DNA from: Venturia oleaginea
Lineage: Eukaryota; Ascomycota; Dothideomycetes; Venturiales; Venturiaceae
Direction of reading: 5' to 3'
Assembly: GCA_013176395.1 (NCBI GenBank)
Contig: JABMLP010000003.1
Location: forward strand, 930,001 to 994,000
DNA length: 64,000 bases
Position 1 is the first letter of the stretch. Every line of letters starts with the position of its first letter. The position numbers were made by a program, and so were the translations under genes. The notes beneath the pieces are model-generated. The model was not told the origin of the DNA and searched no databases. It saw only the letters and a program-made list of their open reading frames with translations. Positions 39,141 to 49,836 of the stretch are shown here, in pieces.

Positions 39141-39572
39141 AGTTCTTCAGACGTCCATATTCGTACCTACGTTTGCAAGTATGCGAATCAGTAATAGCGT
39201 TACTCGTGTGCTTTGCTACTTAGAATCATTTCGGTAGGTGTTCTGGATTCCAAGTATATACCTCTTCCAGCTAATTTGGTGCCCTGCAATTCCACGCAAC
39301 CTGCCATCTGATCCCGACATGTCAAAAGCAATCGTTCTCGGTATCCTGTTGAGCCTCGTATTCTCTGTCAAGTAACGACGAGTATATCCCCATCTCCCTT
39401 TCTATATCAACCATCAACAATCAACCATGGACATTATTCGGATCTTATCTTCCAGAGTTAGTCAATTGCGACATGAGAAAAACTTGAGAATCTAGAAAGC
39501 CTACCCAGTTATGTCTACGTGGGTAGACAATGTTGGTTGATCTTAAGTCTTTTATCCTTTGGATCTCTTAGA
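39141..39572. other. Unassigned spacer
   Basis: 432 bp between Copia family 1 and CACTA copy 2. No gene recognised; not homologous to what follows position 41168 in copy 2. Confidence 0.4.
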
Positions 39573-39883
39573 CACTACGGTCACAAACACATTGTAAACG
39601 CCAAAATCACGGAAAATACAACCAAATCACCGTTTTTTACGGGATTTCTCGCAGGATTTCTCATTGTACTCAAAAAAAGTCCGTAAACAATCTAGCATTC
39701 AGTCTATTGTAAATTTCAGCCCTTTTTTGGGTTTTTGGCGGGGAGATCCCCCCCCCAAAGTCACGTGCACCGCATCGCCGCATCGCCGCAAAAACAACAA
39801 CAAATCTAGCTCTATCACCAGATTAACTATATAATTACAGCGACATAGGCAGATAGCCTCCAATCCAGGCCCTAAACTGGGGG

Positions 39884-41143
39884 CTATGCATCCTCCGCGT
39901 CCAGGGTCTTTGCCCCAATGAAGCACTCGTACGTGCAGCCTCTTCCAAATGCCATCTTCTTGTTAGATACCGTGGAAGCGATGATATACCATGACTCTGA
40001 TTCTTCGTCAATTTCGGGTAATTGGCCACTCAGTGACTTGAACCAACTGCTTCCTTTCTGACGTACCAGGGCTGCGTCTTGCTGTGTCTTCTTTTTCAAT
40101 GCAAGAGCTTGTTTGGCCAAAGAATCTTTCTTTTCAGCTCTCTTTCTCTCGTTATTATCGTTAACATCCACCACAATTGACGTTTTTTGAAAGCTTCTTT
40201 TAGCCCTCGGGGCCAATATAAGAGTAGGGTCTTGAGGGTCTCGTTCCTTGCGCTTTTTCGAGGCTATCTGAGTAGATTGTAGAGTAGAATCTAGCGCTTC
40301 AAGCTCGCCATCAATCTCGTCAATTCGAGCGCCGTAGTCATCGCGTTGGTCATCGCTATAGACGCTAATATCATCATCGATATTGATCTGATCCTGAGAG
40401 TCCTCGAAATCGGCGGCCTCATCGTCGTATGTATATGGCAAAGATGGCTCGGCAGAAACCGACCTCGAATAGATACCAGGTGTAGCAAGCACCTCGGCGA
40501 CATGAGAGCACTGTTTTGATGGCTTTGAACGTGTAAAATCGATCATTCTGGCACCCTCGGTGTCTTGACTTGCTAATGAAGTTGGTGTAGGTATCGGTGT
40601 AGATTTCAACTTTGCCCTGCCATTTTTTCGAGGAACCTTTGGTGTCATTATAACCTTTCTTCGTCGGCACTCTTCGGTACGAATATAGTCCAACTTGATC
40701 TTTAGTAACGCTGCGGAGGGCCAATAGCCTACGTATCTGGATAGAGTAGGACTTTCGGTATGGAGGGCGGTGAACAGATTTTGACGATCTGTATGACTCT
40801 GAGATTTAAAAGGCTTGGTTTGCTTAACGGGATTAAAATGTGTACTAAAAGAGAGAGACAAGTAGCTTTCTTTGATGAGATATTGAGTAGTTACTAACGC
40901 TTCAAGATTCAGAGTCCCATCACCATTGCGAATCGGAACCGACTCCTTTTGACTATAAGATCTCGCGATATTGAGTGACTTCGCTACCGCAGATTTATAG
41001 TCTGCAATCAGCTCCTTGCGAATATTCTCCGGGTAGTTCCGCACGGCCAGATTAATGGTGACGAGGATGTCTGCCAAGGTGGTGATCTCGGTATCAAGAG
41101 GTTGCTCAATCGGGCGTTCACTCAAAGCTGTTTTTGACGCCAT
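39884..41143 (-). CDS. CACTA-associated accessory protein of unknown function, copy 2
   Basis: 419 residues from ATG 41143 to TAG 39884. Its neighbour on the other strand is the Tnp2 transposase start at 41393, so the two genes share a 249-bp divergent promoter region. The pairing of Tnp2 with a second unrelated ORF is usual in CACTA elements (plant TnpA binds subterminal repeats), but this protein has no recognisable similarity to TnpA. Features: basic central patch, long acidic stretch, charged C-terminal helix, two Cys only. The near identity with 32230-33489 shows recent duplication and an intact frame in both copies. Confidence 0.72.
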   Translation of the reverse strand: MASKTALSERPIEQPLDTEITTLADILVTINLAVRNYPENIRKELIADYKSAVAKSLNIARSYSQKESVPIRNGDGTLNLEALVTTQYLIKESYLSLSFSTHFNPVKQTKPFKSQSHTDRQNLFTALHTESPTLSRYVGYWPSAALLKIKLDYIRTEECRRRKVIMTPKVPRKNGRAKLKSTPIPTPTSLASQDTEGARMIDFTRSKPSKQCSHVAEVLATPGIYSRSVSAEPSLPYTYDDEAADFEDSQDQINIDDDISVYSDDQRDDYGARIDEIDGELEALDSTLQSTQIASKKRKERDPQDPTLILAPRAKRSFQKTSIVVDVNDNNERKRAEKKDSLAKQALALKKKTQQDAALVRQKGSSWFKSLSGQLPEIDEESESWYIIASTVSNKKMAFGRGCTYECFIGAKTLDAEDA

Positions 41144-41965
41144 TATAAGTCTTTGAAAGGTTGTAATCGTGAAGGTAGAATTATCTACAGCTAGATTCTC
41201 CTATTATACACCTCAACTCCACCTTAGCATGACACCTAGACCGTTTCATACACCAACAATAACGATATATCCGAATCAGTAGCCGTTTCAAACGTCTCGA
41301 GTCAATCCGGAGGTGGATTCTGCGGCCGGTAGCCTCAGAATCTCACACCTCTATTGTGACTCGAACACATCACTCTCGCTGGCATATCAAAAATGGCTGT
41401 ATTCTGTTTTTTTGAACGAGATCTCGGCGAATCTATACATCGATGTTCTATCCGGACTCGTACAAGACATCGTGAGGCTTGGATACGACGTCAAAACCTC
41501 AATCTTCTTACCTATAACGCTGCAGATGAGCCCGCCGGCATCGAGACCGATGACGAGATAGTCGATGATGAGTCTCACACCCCGCCAAGCCCTCAGAATG
41601 AGCAGAATGAGCCACTAGATTACGATTCTGATATCGATATTGGTGATGGAATCGACTTTGAGCGAAGTAAGTTAAAGTTAACTTTGAGATAAATAGGAAC
41701 CTTCAGCGATTGAGCAACTTCAATTCTTTTCGAGGACGATATAACCTCATTCTACACTACTTTTAATCCCTGTAACGTCCTCTTAGCAGAAATGGCCTTT
41801 CATTTACGCTGGAGGTCCCCAAGTTAACATAAAGCTAACTTTCTTTAAGTACGTCAACTCTCCGACGCCCAATTACGGTATCTACAACTCTCTGAATGGG
41901 TTGATTACCATGTCAGCCGAGAACAATACAATATACTACGCTATATCGTCGAGGATGGGTGGTCT

Positions 41966-42141
41966 TGTTATGGGCATGGCCCATGGTTGGTATAGGCTAA
42001 GAGCCTAAGCCTGATTGAGCCTAGTATAGAGAAAGAACCTCATTGAGGTTCTCTGTTTGTAGATACCTTCACTCTTTAACTGAATCTAAACAATCTTTGG
42101 CTACGAGTATGCTGCGTCTTTCCAGCTACCGTCCCGTAATA
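41966..42141 (+). repeat. 5' LTR of Gypsy family 2
   Basis: 176 bp. It contains an inverted repeat (GAACCTCATTGAGGTTC) and the 11-mer AACTGAATCTA (42078-42088), complementary to the primer site. It ends TA rather than CA. Confidence 0.95.
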
Positions 42142-42152
42142 TAGATTCAGTT
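42142..42152 (+). promoter_or_regulatory. Primer-binding site of Gypsy family 2, likely self-priming
   Basis: TAGATTCAGTT directly abuts the LTR and is the exact reverse complement of LTR bases 42078-42088, the same arrangement as in family 1 with a different sequence. Confidence 0.68.
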
Positions 42153-42175
42153 CTTTACAAACCTAGGTGTACTTG

Positions 42176-43270
42176 ATGCGTAGCAACAGTACCCTATCGA
42201 CTCCTACAACCTACACCCCTACTACCGACGACGACCCAATCGCGAGCATTACGCAAGGAATCGACAAACTCTCAATGGCTCGAGCAAATTCGCCTGACAC
42301 CGTACAACAATTGGTGGCAGCTCTGACCGCAGTCAGTGTTGATGGGAACACCGGTGCAAAAGCTATTGCATGGCCTAAATGGGACGGGAAAAGAGACAAC
42401 TACACGCTGTTCAGATGGCAGATCAAGACAAAAATCACTGTTGAAAATGGGAAGCTTGGAAGCAATCAAGGAATATGCGCGAACATCTTCAACGGGCTTC
42501 CGACAGAGAAACAACAACGCGTCATCCAATGGCTAAGCAATGGAGAGCAACATGACAACTACGAACCCGAGTCCTTTATCAAGCATATGGACGACAAGTT
42601 CTTAGATCATGAAGCGGAAGCTAAAGCTCTCGACGAGCTGAACAAGATTAGCCAAGGCAGCAGACAACCGTTCGAAGACTTCCGCCAGCAGTTCGAACAA
42701 CTGACATCGCAAGCTGGATCCCTAGCGCCGCAAAGAGCCTCAAAGATCACTATCATGAACAACGCGCTCAACTACTCCCTCCAACAGACCTTGAAATCAG
42801 TGCGATTGTCCAGGGACGACTACGACACTTACGTAAAAGATGTACAGTACTTCGCGACGAAGACAGAGGCTCTATCCCACCAACGCCGCTATCCAAGTAC
42901 GGATAAGGAGACGCCAACGACTCGAGGGAGGCCACAATCACCCCAAACAGTCAGTCGTGACGCAGAAGGCGATGTCGAAATGACTGGCATCAACGCCCTT
43001 TCAGCGCAGATCGCAGCACTGATAGCTCGGGTCGATACACTCGGAAAGGATGCGAAGAAGGACCGACGACCTAGAGCGAAATGGCGATCCCAAACAGAGT
43101 TCTTGGCACTTATACAAGCGGGCAAATGCGGGCGCTGTAAGAAGCCCAAGCACCATCCGAACGTATGCGAATTCCGACCAGCAACACGTCCAAAGACTCA
43201 GGTCACTGCGGTAATCACACAGCATACCGATGACTCCCTACAGGAAGCCTCATCAGAGTCGGAAAACTAG
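42176..43270 (+). CDS. gag: Gag of Gypsy family 2
   Basis: 364 residues from ATG 42176 (MRSNSTLSTPTTYTPTTDDD). A retrotransposon-gag-like region spans about 60-240 and a CCHC knuckle (CGRCKKPKHHPNVC) lies near residue 320. It stops at TAG 43268-43270, right after TCGGAAAAC. The pol frame overlaps in -1. Assigned by motif and by parallel with family 1. Confidence 0.93.
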   Translation: MRSNSTLSTPTTYTPTTDDDPIASITQGIDKLSMARANSPDTVQQLVAALTAVSVDGNTGAKAIAWPKWDGKRDNYTLFRWQIKTKITVENGKLGSNQGICANIFNGLPTEKQQRVIQWLSNGEQHDNYEPESFIKHMDDKFLDHEAEAKALDELNKISQGSRQPFEDFRQQFEQLTSQAGSLAPQRASKITIMNNALNYSLQQTLKSVRLSRDDYDTYVKDVQYFATKTEALSHQRRYPSTDKETPTTRGRPQSPQTVSRDAEGDVEMTGINALSAQIAALIARVDTLGKDAKKDRRPRAKWRSQTEFLALIQAGKCGRCKKPKHHPNVCEFRPATRPKTQVTAVITQHTDDSLQEASSESEN

Positions 43271-43278
43271 CTACCCTT

Positions 43279-46200
43279 GTGCATCGTCGCGCACGAGGGT
43301 CTGAAGTAGATGTACATGGCGAAGACATTACAAAGCTACCAGGCATAAGAGAAATCAAAGCAGCAAAGGATAGGATGGAAAGTACACCCTTCTTGATAGA
43401 TACCTTGATCAACGGAACTTCTTTCACCGAATCCTTCTTTGATAACGGCTGCCTCCCTTATGCTGCTTTCAGCGAGAAGAGTGTCCAAACACATCGTCTA
43501 CCGCGCATCCCAATTGACACCAAACAATTGGCACTGGCTAAAGAGAGCCACGAGAACGGAGAAGACCTCCGTATTACGCACATGACCTACGCTACGATCG
43601 ACATTGATGGTCGAGCAGAGCGAGTCTATGGGTATATAGTGAAAGGATTGAGCTTCCCTATTATCCTAGGCAAGGCATGGGCAGAGAGAAACTGGGTGCG
43701 ATATATAGCAGCTAAGAGAAAGCTGCTTATTGGTCAAGGATCCCAGCGCATCACGGTAAGAGAAAAGGGGTGGCTAGAACAGAACACCAAAGCGCGAGAC
43801 CGGCTCGCTCACGTGCGGGCGGCTTGTCTAGTGTCAGGATCTGTATTTGCAGCTATTGTTGGAAGGGCCCAGCGACGGTTGAGAAGAGATGGACCGGATG
43901 GTACACAAGTGCTGGCTATCTCGATGTCGGATATCAACAAGGCCCTAAGCAAGTTAGCAGAAAGAAAACAGAGAAAGACTGAGGAAGAAATCCGACAAGA
44001 GATACCAGAAGAAATAGCAGAGCATGCTGATGCCTTTCTCGACGACGAAGACGGAGAGATCGCGCCCCATCAAGAGGGTCGCGATCACGTTATCGAATTG
44101 ATACGAGATGAACAAGGTCGCGAGGCAGAAGTTCCTTGGGGCCCATTATACGGCATGTCGAGGGAAGAGCTATTAGTCCTACGAAAAACACTTTCGGACT
44201 ATATGGACAAGGGCTGGATACGCGCCAGCAACTCACCAGCGGCAGCCCCAGTCTTATATGTAAGGAAACCAGGTGGAGGCATTCGGATGTGTGTAGACTA
44301 TCGGGCACTGAATCGAATCACTCGATCGGACCGCTACCCATTGCCACTAATCCGAGAAACCCTACGAAATCTAGCAACAGCGCGTTGGTACACCAAACTT
44401 GACGTCAGAGCGGCATTTCATCGGCTCCGCATCAAGCACGGCGATGAGTGGAAAACGGCTTTTCGCACTCGATTTGGACTATTCGAATGGCTAGTTACCC
44501 CCTTCGGACTAGCTGGCGCACCCGCGAGCTTTCAACGATACATCAACGGAGTCCTACGGGAATCTCTAGATATCTGCTGTTCAGCCTACATGGACGATGT
44601 CTTGATATGGAGCGACGGCGACTATCTGGATCACATGGTTAAGGTTAACCAAATTCTTGCCAAGCTCAAGACTGCTGGACTTCGGCTAGACTTAAGCAAG
44701 TGCGAGTTTGCTGTTCAGGAGGTCAAATATCTGGGGTTCATTATCACTGCAGGAGAAGGGATCAAAGTCGACCCAGAGAAAGTTGCCGCGATTAAAGAAT
44801 GGGAGGCTCCAGTCAATGTCACAGGCGTACGCTCCTTCCTAGGCTTTGCAAATTTCTACCGAGACTTCATCGACAACTTCTCAGAGCTCTCCGACCCCTT
44901 AATCAAGTTAACACGGAAGGCCGTCGCTTTTGTCTGGAACAAAGAACATGAGAACGCCTTTCAAGTCTTGAAGGAGCTATTCATCTCCGCCCCAATACTG
45001 GCTCACTGGAATCCAGACCTGGATACGGTACTCGAGTGCGACTGCTCTGGCTACGCGCTGGGAGGCACGTTGTCGCAGAAGGATATGAAAGGAAAACTAC
45101 GACCAGTAGCATACTTCTCCCGCAAGCTCACTGCGGCTGAATGTAACTACGAGATCCACGATAAAGAATTACTGGCAGTAATCAAGTCCATTGAACACTG
45201 GAGAGGAGAACTACGCAGTGTTGCAGCACCTTTCAAAGTCCTTACCGATCACAAGAATCTCCGCTACTTTATGACAGCGCAGCGTTTGTCAGAGAGACAA
45301 GCAAGATGGTCGCTAATTCTATCTGAGTACCAATTCCAGCTGGAATTTCGCGCCGGAAAACTAGCGCAAAGACCAGACGCACTATCAAGAAGACATCAAG
45401 ATATGCCACATGACAAGAACGACGAGAGACTACAAGGGCGAGTGGCCCAGTTGATCAAGGACGAATGGCTTCCTCCTCTTTCCGAGAGGACGACCGAAAC
45501 AATCGCAATACAAGCCCTTATCTGCCCAGTCAATACACCGAATACATCCAATAGTACATGGGACGTTATACGGGAGCCCCAGCAAAATACTGGACTGGAC
45601 GGTCGACACCAGCTGACTGCCGAAAACGGTCAACACCGGTCCACTACTAGGTACGGTCAAAACCGGTCAGTTGCAAAAGGATGCGATCTTTTCGAGAAAC
45701 CAGAGTTACAACTTCTCTGGGATCGCGCAATAGCAGAGGACCAATCCTACGAAGCTATTCATACGGCTATAGTTACTGGCGAACGTTCCTTTCCTCCAGA
45801 GCTCAAGTTGTCGGTACAGCTACCCGAATGCGAAGTAGACGACCACGGCGCGGTCACGAGAAGAGGGATCCTATGGGTACCAGATTGGGAACCGCTGCGA
45901 ACAACGCTGGTCCAACAAACTCACGATTCCCATGTTACTGGACACCCAGGGAGAGATAGCACGCTTGCGATTCTATCCAGAAGTTTCTTTTGGCCCCAAC
46001 AATACAAGACAGTCCGGCAGTTTGTACGTAATTGCGACGTATGTGGGAGAACAGGAATATGGCGTGATAAGAAGCGAGGTCTTCTGAAACCACTTCCAAT
46101 CCCGGCCCGCTTCCACAGCGAGCTATCAATCGATTTCATGACTGATTTGCCCGCGGAGGAAAACGGCCCAAAATACCTCATGGTTATCACAGATCGCCTC

Positions 46201-47355
46201 CTCAAAAGTGTTACGTTGGAGGCTATGACTACAATGAGCGCCAAAGAGTGCGCGAAAAGGTTCTTACAATGCCACTATCGCTACCACGGATTTCCCATGG
46301 CATTGACGTCGGACAGAGGCAGCAATTGGACAGGTCGTTTTTGGAGGAAGCTTTGCGAACTTACAAAGATTGAGCAGAGACTCTCTACAGCCTTTCATCC
46401 ACAGACCGATGGCGCGACCGAGCGTATGAACCAGGAAGTTCTACGCTATCTCCGCGCCTTCATCGCATACTCCCAACTAGACTGGCCAACGCTACTACCT
46501 ACGGCTATGTTAGCACTGAACAATCGTGACTCTTCAGTCACAGGGATGAGTCCATTCTATCTAACCCACGGCTACCATGCGGAACCAATCCAGAAAGTAC
46601 AACGAATCTCACCCAGTAACTCACCAACAGCCGATGCCGAGACCTTTGTGCAACGAATAGAAGAGGCACAAGAATATGCACAGGCAACGATGGCCTGGTC
46701 CCAGCAGAAGATGGAGAACGACGCCAACAGGTCACGTCAAGCTGCCGAAACGTTAAAAAAGGGCGACAAAGTCTGGTTGAACCTTAGGAATATCAATACT
46801 CCGCAGCTATCAAAGAAACTGTCGTGGACGCAAGCCAAATACACTGTCGAGAACCAGATCTCCCCGATGGTATACGAGCTGGCTGACCTGCCAAGTGGTA
46901 TCCATAACCGTTTCCACGTTGACCTACTCCGCCGAGCCGCAACCGACACACTGCCCTCACAAGAATCCGATGATACCCAGCCGCCACCATTAGTGCCTCA
47001 AACCGAAGAAACAGAGGCTGAGTTTGAAGTAGAACGTATACTTCGCGCAGAGAAGAAACGGGTTGGGCGAGGCTGGGTTCGTCAGTTATTAATCAAATGG
47101 AAAGGCTATGCAGATCCCGATTGGCAGCCACGTTCATTATTCACAGAAGTCGAGGACTTAGACCGCTTCGAGGCAGAGTATGGCAAGGGCGACGGTGTCG
47201 GCGAAGATATAGGAGCTCAAACAGGGGCCCGAAGAAACCGAGTAGCGGTGGCCAGCGCCTTCGAATCTGCTACAAGCTGGCAGAAGCGATGTATGGCGTT
47301 TGTCTGTTTGATTATCCCACCTACCACACCCTCTTTAGTCCTGCACACCCGGTAA
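43279..47355 (+). CDS. pol: Pol of Gypsy family 2: protease, RT, RNase H, integrase, chromodomain
   Basis: A continuous frame of about 1358 codons, -1 relative to gag and open across the gag stop. Protease-like motif FFDNGCLPYAAF (again D-N-G). Reverse transcriptase has VDYRALNRITRSDRYPLP and AYMDDVLIWS; RNase H has ECDCSGYALGG and DKELLAVI. A linker repeat (GRHQL/GQHRS/GQNRS) precedes integrase, with H2C2 zinc binding (HDSHVTGHPG...NCDVCG), DFMTDLPA, SDRGSNW and HPQTDGATERMNQE. The C-terminus has a chromodomain (EFEVERILRAEKK...LIKWKGYADPDWQP). Ends TAA 47353-47355, followed by a GGTAAGGAGGGGGGTAA polypurine tract. Confidence 0.95.
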   Translation: MHRRARGSEVDVHGEDITKLPGIREIKAAKDRMESTPFLIDTLINGTSFTESFFDNGCLPYAAFSEKSVQTHRLPRIPIDTKQLALAKESHENGEDLRITHMTYATIDIDGRAERVYGYIVKGLSFPIILGKAWAERNWVRYIAAKRKLLIGQGSQRITVREKGWLEQNTKARDRLAHVRAACLVSGSVFAAIVGRAQRRLRRDGPDGTQVLAISMSDINKALSKLAERKQRKTEEEIRQEIPEEIAEHADAFLDDEDGEIAPHQEGRDHVIELIRDEQGREAEVPWGPLYGMSREELLVLRKTLSDYMDKGWIRASNSPAAAPVLYVRKPGGGIRMCVDYRALNRITRSDRYPLPLIRETLRNLATARWYTKLDVRAAFHRLRIKHGDEWKTAFRTRFGLFEWLVTPFGLAGAPASFQRYINGVLRESLDICCSAYMDDVLIWSDGDYLDHMVKVNQILAKLKTAGLRLDLSKCEFAVQEVKYLGFIITAGEGIKVDPEKVAAIKEWEAPVNVTGVRSFLGFANFYRDFIDNFSELSDPLIKLTRKAVAFVWNKEHENAFQVLKELFISAPILAHWNPDLDTVLECDCSGYALGGTLSQKDMKGKLRPVAYFSRKLTAAECNYEIHDKELLAVIKSIEHWRGELRSVAAPFKVLTDHKNLRYFMTAQRLSERQARWSLILSEYQFQLEFRAGKLAQRPDALSRRHQDMPHDKNDERLQGRVAQLIKDEWLPPLSERTTETIAIQALICPVNTPNTSNSTWDVIREPQQNTGLDGRHQLTAENGQHRSTTRYGQNRSVAKGCDLFEKPELQLLWDRAIAEDQSYEAIHTAIVTGERSFPPELKLSVQLPECEVDDHGAVTRRGILWVPDWEPLRTTLVQQTHDSHVTGHPGRDSTLAILSRSFFWPQQYKTVRQFVRNCDVCGRTGIWRDKKRGLLKPLPIPARFHSELSIDFMTDLPAEENGPKYLMVITDRLLKSVTLEAMTTMSAKECAKRFLQCHYRYHGFPMALTSDRGSNWTGRFWRKLCELTKIEQRLSTAFHPQTDGATERMNQEVLRYLRAFIAYSQLDWPTLLPTAMLALNNRDSSVTGMSPFYLTHGYHAEPIQKVQRISPSNSPTADAETFVQRIEEAQEYAQATMAWSQQKMENDANRSRQAAETLKKGDKVWLNLRNINTPQLSKKLSWTQAKYTVENQISPMVYELADLPSGIHNRFHVDLLRRAATDTLPSQESDDTQPPPLVPQTEETEAEFEVERILRAEKKRVGRGWVRQLLIKWKGYADPDWQPRSLFTEVEDLDRFEAEYGKGDGVGEDIGAQTGARRNRVAVASAFESATSWQKRCMAFVCLIIPPTTPSLVLHTR

Positions 47356-47367
47356 GGAGGGGGGTAA

Positions 47368-47543
47368 TGTTATGGGCATGGCCCATGGTTGGTATAGGCT
47401 AAGAGCCTAAGCCTGATTGAGCCTAGTATAGAGAAAGAACCTCATTGAGGTTCTCTGTTTGTAGATACCTTCACTCTTTAACTGAATCTAAACAATCTTT
47501 GGCTACGAGTATGCTGCGTCTTTCCAGCTACCGTCCCGTAATA
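47368..47543 (+). repeat. 3' LTR of Gypsy family 2
   Basis: 176 bp, appears identical to the 5' LTR, followed by target duplication GGTCT. Confidence 0.95.
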
Positions 47544-49036
47544 GGTCTACACAGTTGCCAGATCTACGCCGCCGCGGCGATGTTCTTACGGCACTGACGA
47601 GGCTCGAGGGTAGAACCTTTGACTGCTGTATCAAGAGTTGTATTGCATACACTGGCGATTACGCTAATCTAGAGGGTTGCAGTAGTTGTAACGAACCTCG
47701 TTATTACTATAGCACTCGCCGTGCACGAAAAACCTTCCTATATATCCCTCTTATACCTCGCCTCAGGTATCAATTCCAATCGGCTATACGAGCAGAGACC
47801 CTCCAAAAACACCACCAAAAGTACTGGATCAACCCTATTGACCAGTTACCATTAGTCTATGATGACTGGTGGTCCGGCGAAAGGTACCGAGATCTCAGAA
47901 AAGAAGGCTATTTCAAGCGACCAACTGACATCGCTTTTGCACTACATTATGATGGCGTTCAAGCTATCAAATCGGGCAATCACTCGGTCAGCCCAGTCAT
48001 CCTCGTCAACTATAACCTACCACCATCGATTCGCTATAAGAAGGGTAATATATTACTCTCTCTCGTCATTCCAGGGCCCAACAAACATGAGGATATTGAC
48101 AGCTATCTAAGGCCTCTCGTTGACGAGCTCAAACTTCTCAAAACTGGGGTCAAGGCACACAATAAATACCGTGGTAGAGAGTTCACGATGCGAGCGAATG
48201 TGGTGTTGGTTTGTGGTAAGTCCCTCTCTATTTCAATATATGGTCATTCGGTTACCGGAGACATCTATAATAATATTTATTTCAACTTCATTCAATAGTC
48301 TAGATACTTTTTTAGCTAACTAACCTACCATATAGGTGATGGCCCTGCAGTATCTGAGCTCTGCGGAATGAAGCACCCCGGTAATGCAAACTCTCAAAAG
48401 ACGTCTCAATTGGCTCAATCTCGTCACAATACGTCACTGACCTCAATCGCAGGGACCACTATGTCTGCTACCGCACTGCAGCCAATCCACGCTGCAGCCA
48501 ATTCACGCTGCAATTTCGGCTCAATATCAACATTTTTCATGGTCAGATCTCGTCAATTTGCGCTCATTACACGGTGGAAGAACCCTCAATTGGATGACTA
48601 CGTACACCAGATTACTGTGGCTCACGAGAATGGTAGAAAGGAGATCATTGAGGTGGAAGGTATCTACTGCCTAATTGGGGTTCTAGAGGAAAAAGATGAG
48701 GGCCATCGCACGCGCAAGTCACGGCTTATTGTAGGGGCTTTGAACTATGTTAGAATGCATGGTTTGGAGCCTTAAAATCACTGTATATTAGCTATATTAC
48801 ACTATATTTAGTGGTCATGAGTGACACGGCAATCTCGCCGAGATCATGAGAATATATTGCTTTTTGAACGGATTGTAATCTACGGGATTTTCTAGTGCAT
48901 TGTAACAAGATACGTACACCAAAAAACGGAGATTCCATTGTAAATTACACCAAAAAAGGGTGAAATCGGCCACAGGAATCTAGATGTAAAATACACCTAA
49001 AATCGTTGTAATCTACAAAATTCTATGACCGTAGTG

Positions 49037-49836
49037 ACATGTAAGGCGGCTATTGCCTCTAGTCTAGCCTTCACCGAAGTAAGCGAACACAGAGCGCTGA
49101 TAGAGAGGATCGGAAGCAGACATGCTACCACTGTCGTAGCCAATGCGATGGATCGGGTCAATGTTTGATACTTGTACTTGGTCAAGGTATTTTGTTGTCG
49201 CAGAGGCTTCGAAAATCTGTACACAATTTTGCGGTGAAACCATTGCGATAATTTATGCTCCACAAATTTCGAGACAGGATCTTGCTCGTCGTGCTCTCGC
49301 AAGCCAATGAGATCGTTTGCACTGGAGAGATTGAGGTGAGTAATTGATCCCCACACATCACGAGCCTCCATAACTGTTCCATTGACATCAATGTCGTTGA
49401 AGTAGCGAACTTCTTGGAGTGCGCTCCAACTCGGGCCACGATGATTTTCTGCTGAATTACTGCTTCATCTGACATGATCTGTAAGCCATGGACTTAAGCT
49501 TTAAGATTCATACGACGAACTGCACTGGTGTAGCAACACTCGAAGTCTCAACACCAGGTCGCATTGCTCTCTGTTGGACAAAATGCCTTTTCGACCAAGC
49601 CAGGTCCATGATGCTGCTCGGTCTTTCGTGAAATCGTACAGCGAATCGGTATTGTCCCACTCTTCAATCTTCCCAAGCTCCTTCAATTAAAGTAGCTCAG
49701 CTTGGTAGTATAGATTCCGGGCAGTGAGAGCGCCAAATCTTCGAACGGACACAAAGTCGGGGTTGCTGCCAAGATGTTAGGCTAGTTTCGGGAAACCTAT
49801 CGGAGTGCTTGCTGCTGGTTGAGTATTGTTTGCCAT
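49037..49836 (-). pseudogene. DUF6594-type fungal membrane protein relic
   Basis: From ATG 49836 the pieces are MANNTQPAASTPIGFPKLA, stop, HLGSNPDFVSVRRFGALTARNL, stop, LKELGKIEEWDNTDSLYDF, REQCDLVLRLRVLLHQC, SWSALQEVRYFNDIDVNG and ANDLIGLREHDEQDPVSKFV, then a hydrophobic C-terminal segment (IALATTVVACLLPILSIS). This order fits fungal DUF6594 proteins, which have coiled N-terminal regions and C-terminal membrane helices; their function is not established. Two in-frame TAA codons and at least one frame change make it a pseudogene. The 3' end is cut by CACTA copy 2 at 49036, and the MULE sits just upstream at 49906. Confidence 0.6.

Larger units (their letters stand above)
41966..47543 (+). mobile_element. 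Ty3/Gypsy chromovirus family 2, intact-looking and recent
   Basis: 5578 bp with two 176-bp LTRs (TGTTATGGGCATGG...CCCGTAATA) that look identical, flanked by GGTCT at 41961-41965 and 47544-47548. Gag and pol frames are both open. It sits in exon 2 of the CACTA transposase. It may still be capable of movement. Confidence 0.96.
41393..48775 (+). pseudogene. Tnp2-like CACTA transposase, split by Gypsy and internally deleted
   Basis: Exon 1 is 41393-41666 (MAVFCFFERDLGES...RRQNLNLLTYNAADEPAGIE). Intron 41667-41849 (GTAAGT...TTTAAG). Exon 2 begins 41850 (IRQLSDAQLRYLQLSEWVDY) and runs to the Gypsy insertion after GWS at 41965, resuming at 47549 with TQLPDLRRRGDVLTALTRLE in frame. Tnp2 blocks CCIKSC, CSSCNEPRYYYS, IPLIPRLRYQF, VNYNLPPSIRYKKGNILLS and VIPGPNKHEDIDSYL follow. 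Intron 48216-48335. After PGNANS the central transposase region is missing and a C-terminal fragment (NGRKEIIEVEGIYCLIG) ends at 48775. Family assignment firm; function lost. Confidence 0.87.
39573..49036. mobile_element. CACTA (EnSpm/Tnp2) element copy 2 with nested Gypsy family 2
   Basis: The ends are CACTACGGTCA (39573) and its inverted copy TGACCGTAGTG (ending 49036). Flanking triplets are AGA and ACA, close to but not an exact 3-bp duplication. Without the Gypsy element it is about 3.9 kb. It encodes an accessory protein on the minus strand and a Tnp2-like transposase on the plus strand, divergently. Subterminal sequence contains repeated TTGTAAA/TTTACAA and CCGTTTTTT motifs typical of CACTA ends. 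The Tnp2 gene is interrupted and shortened, so the copy is non-autonomous now. Confidence 0.87.
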
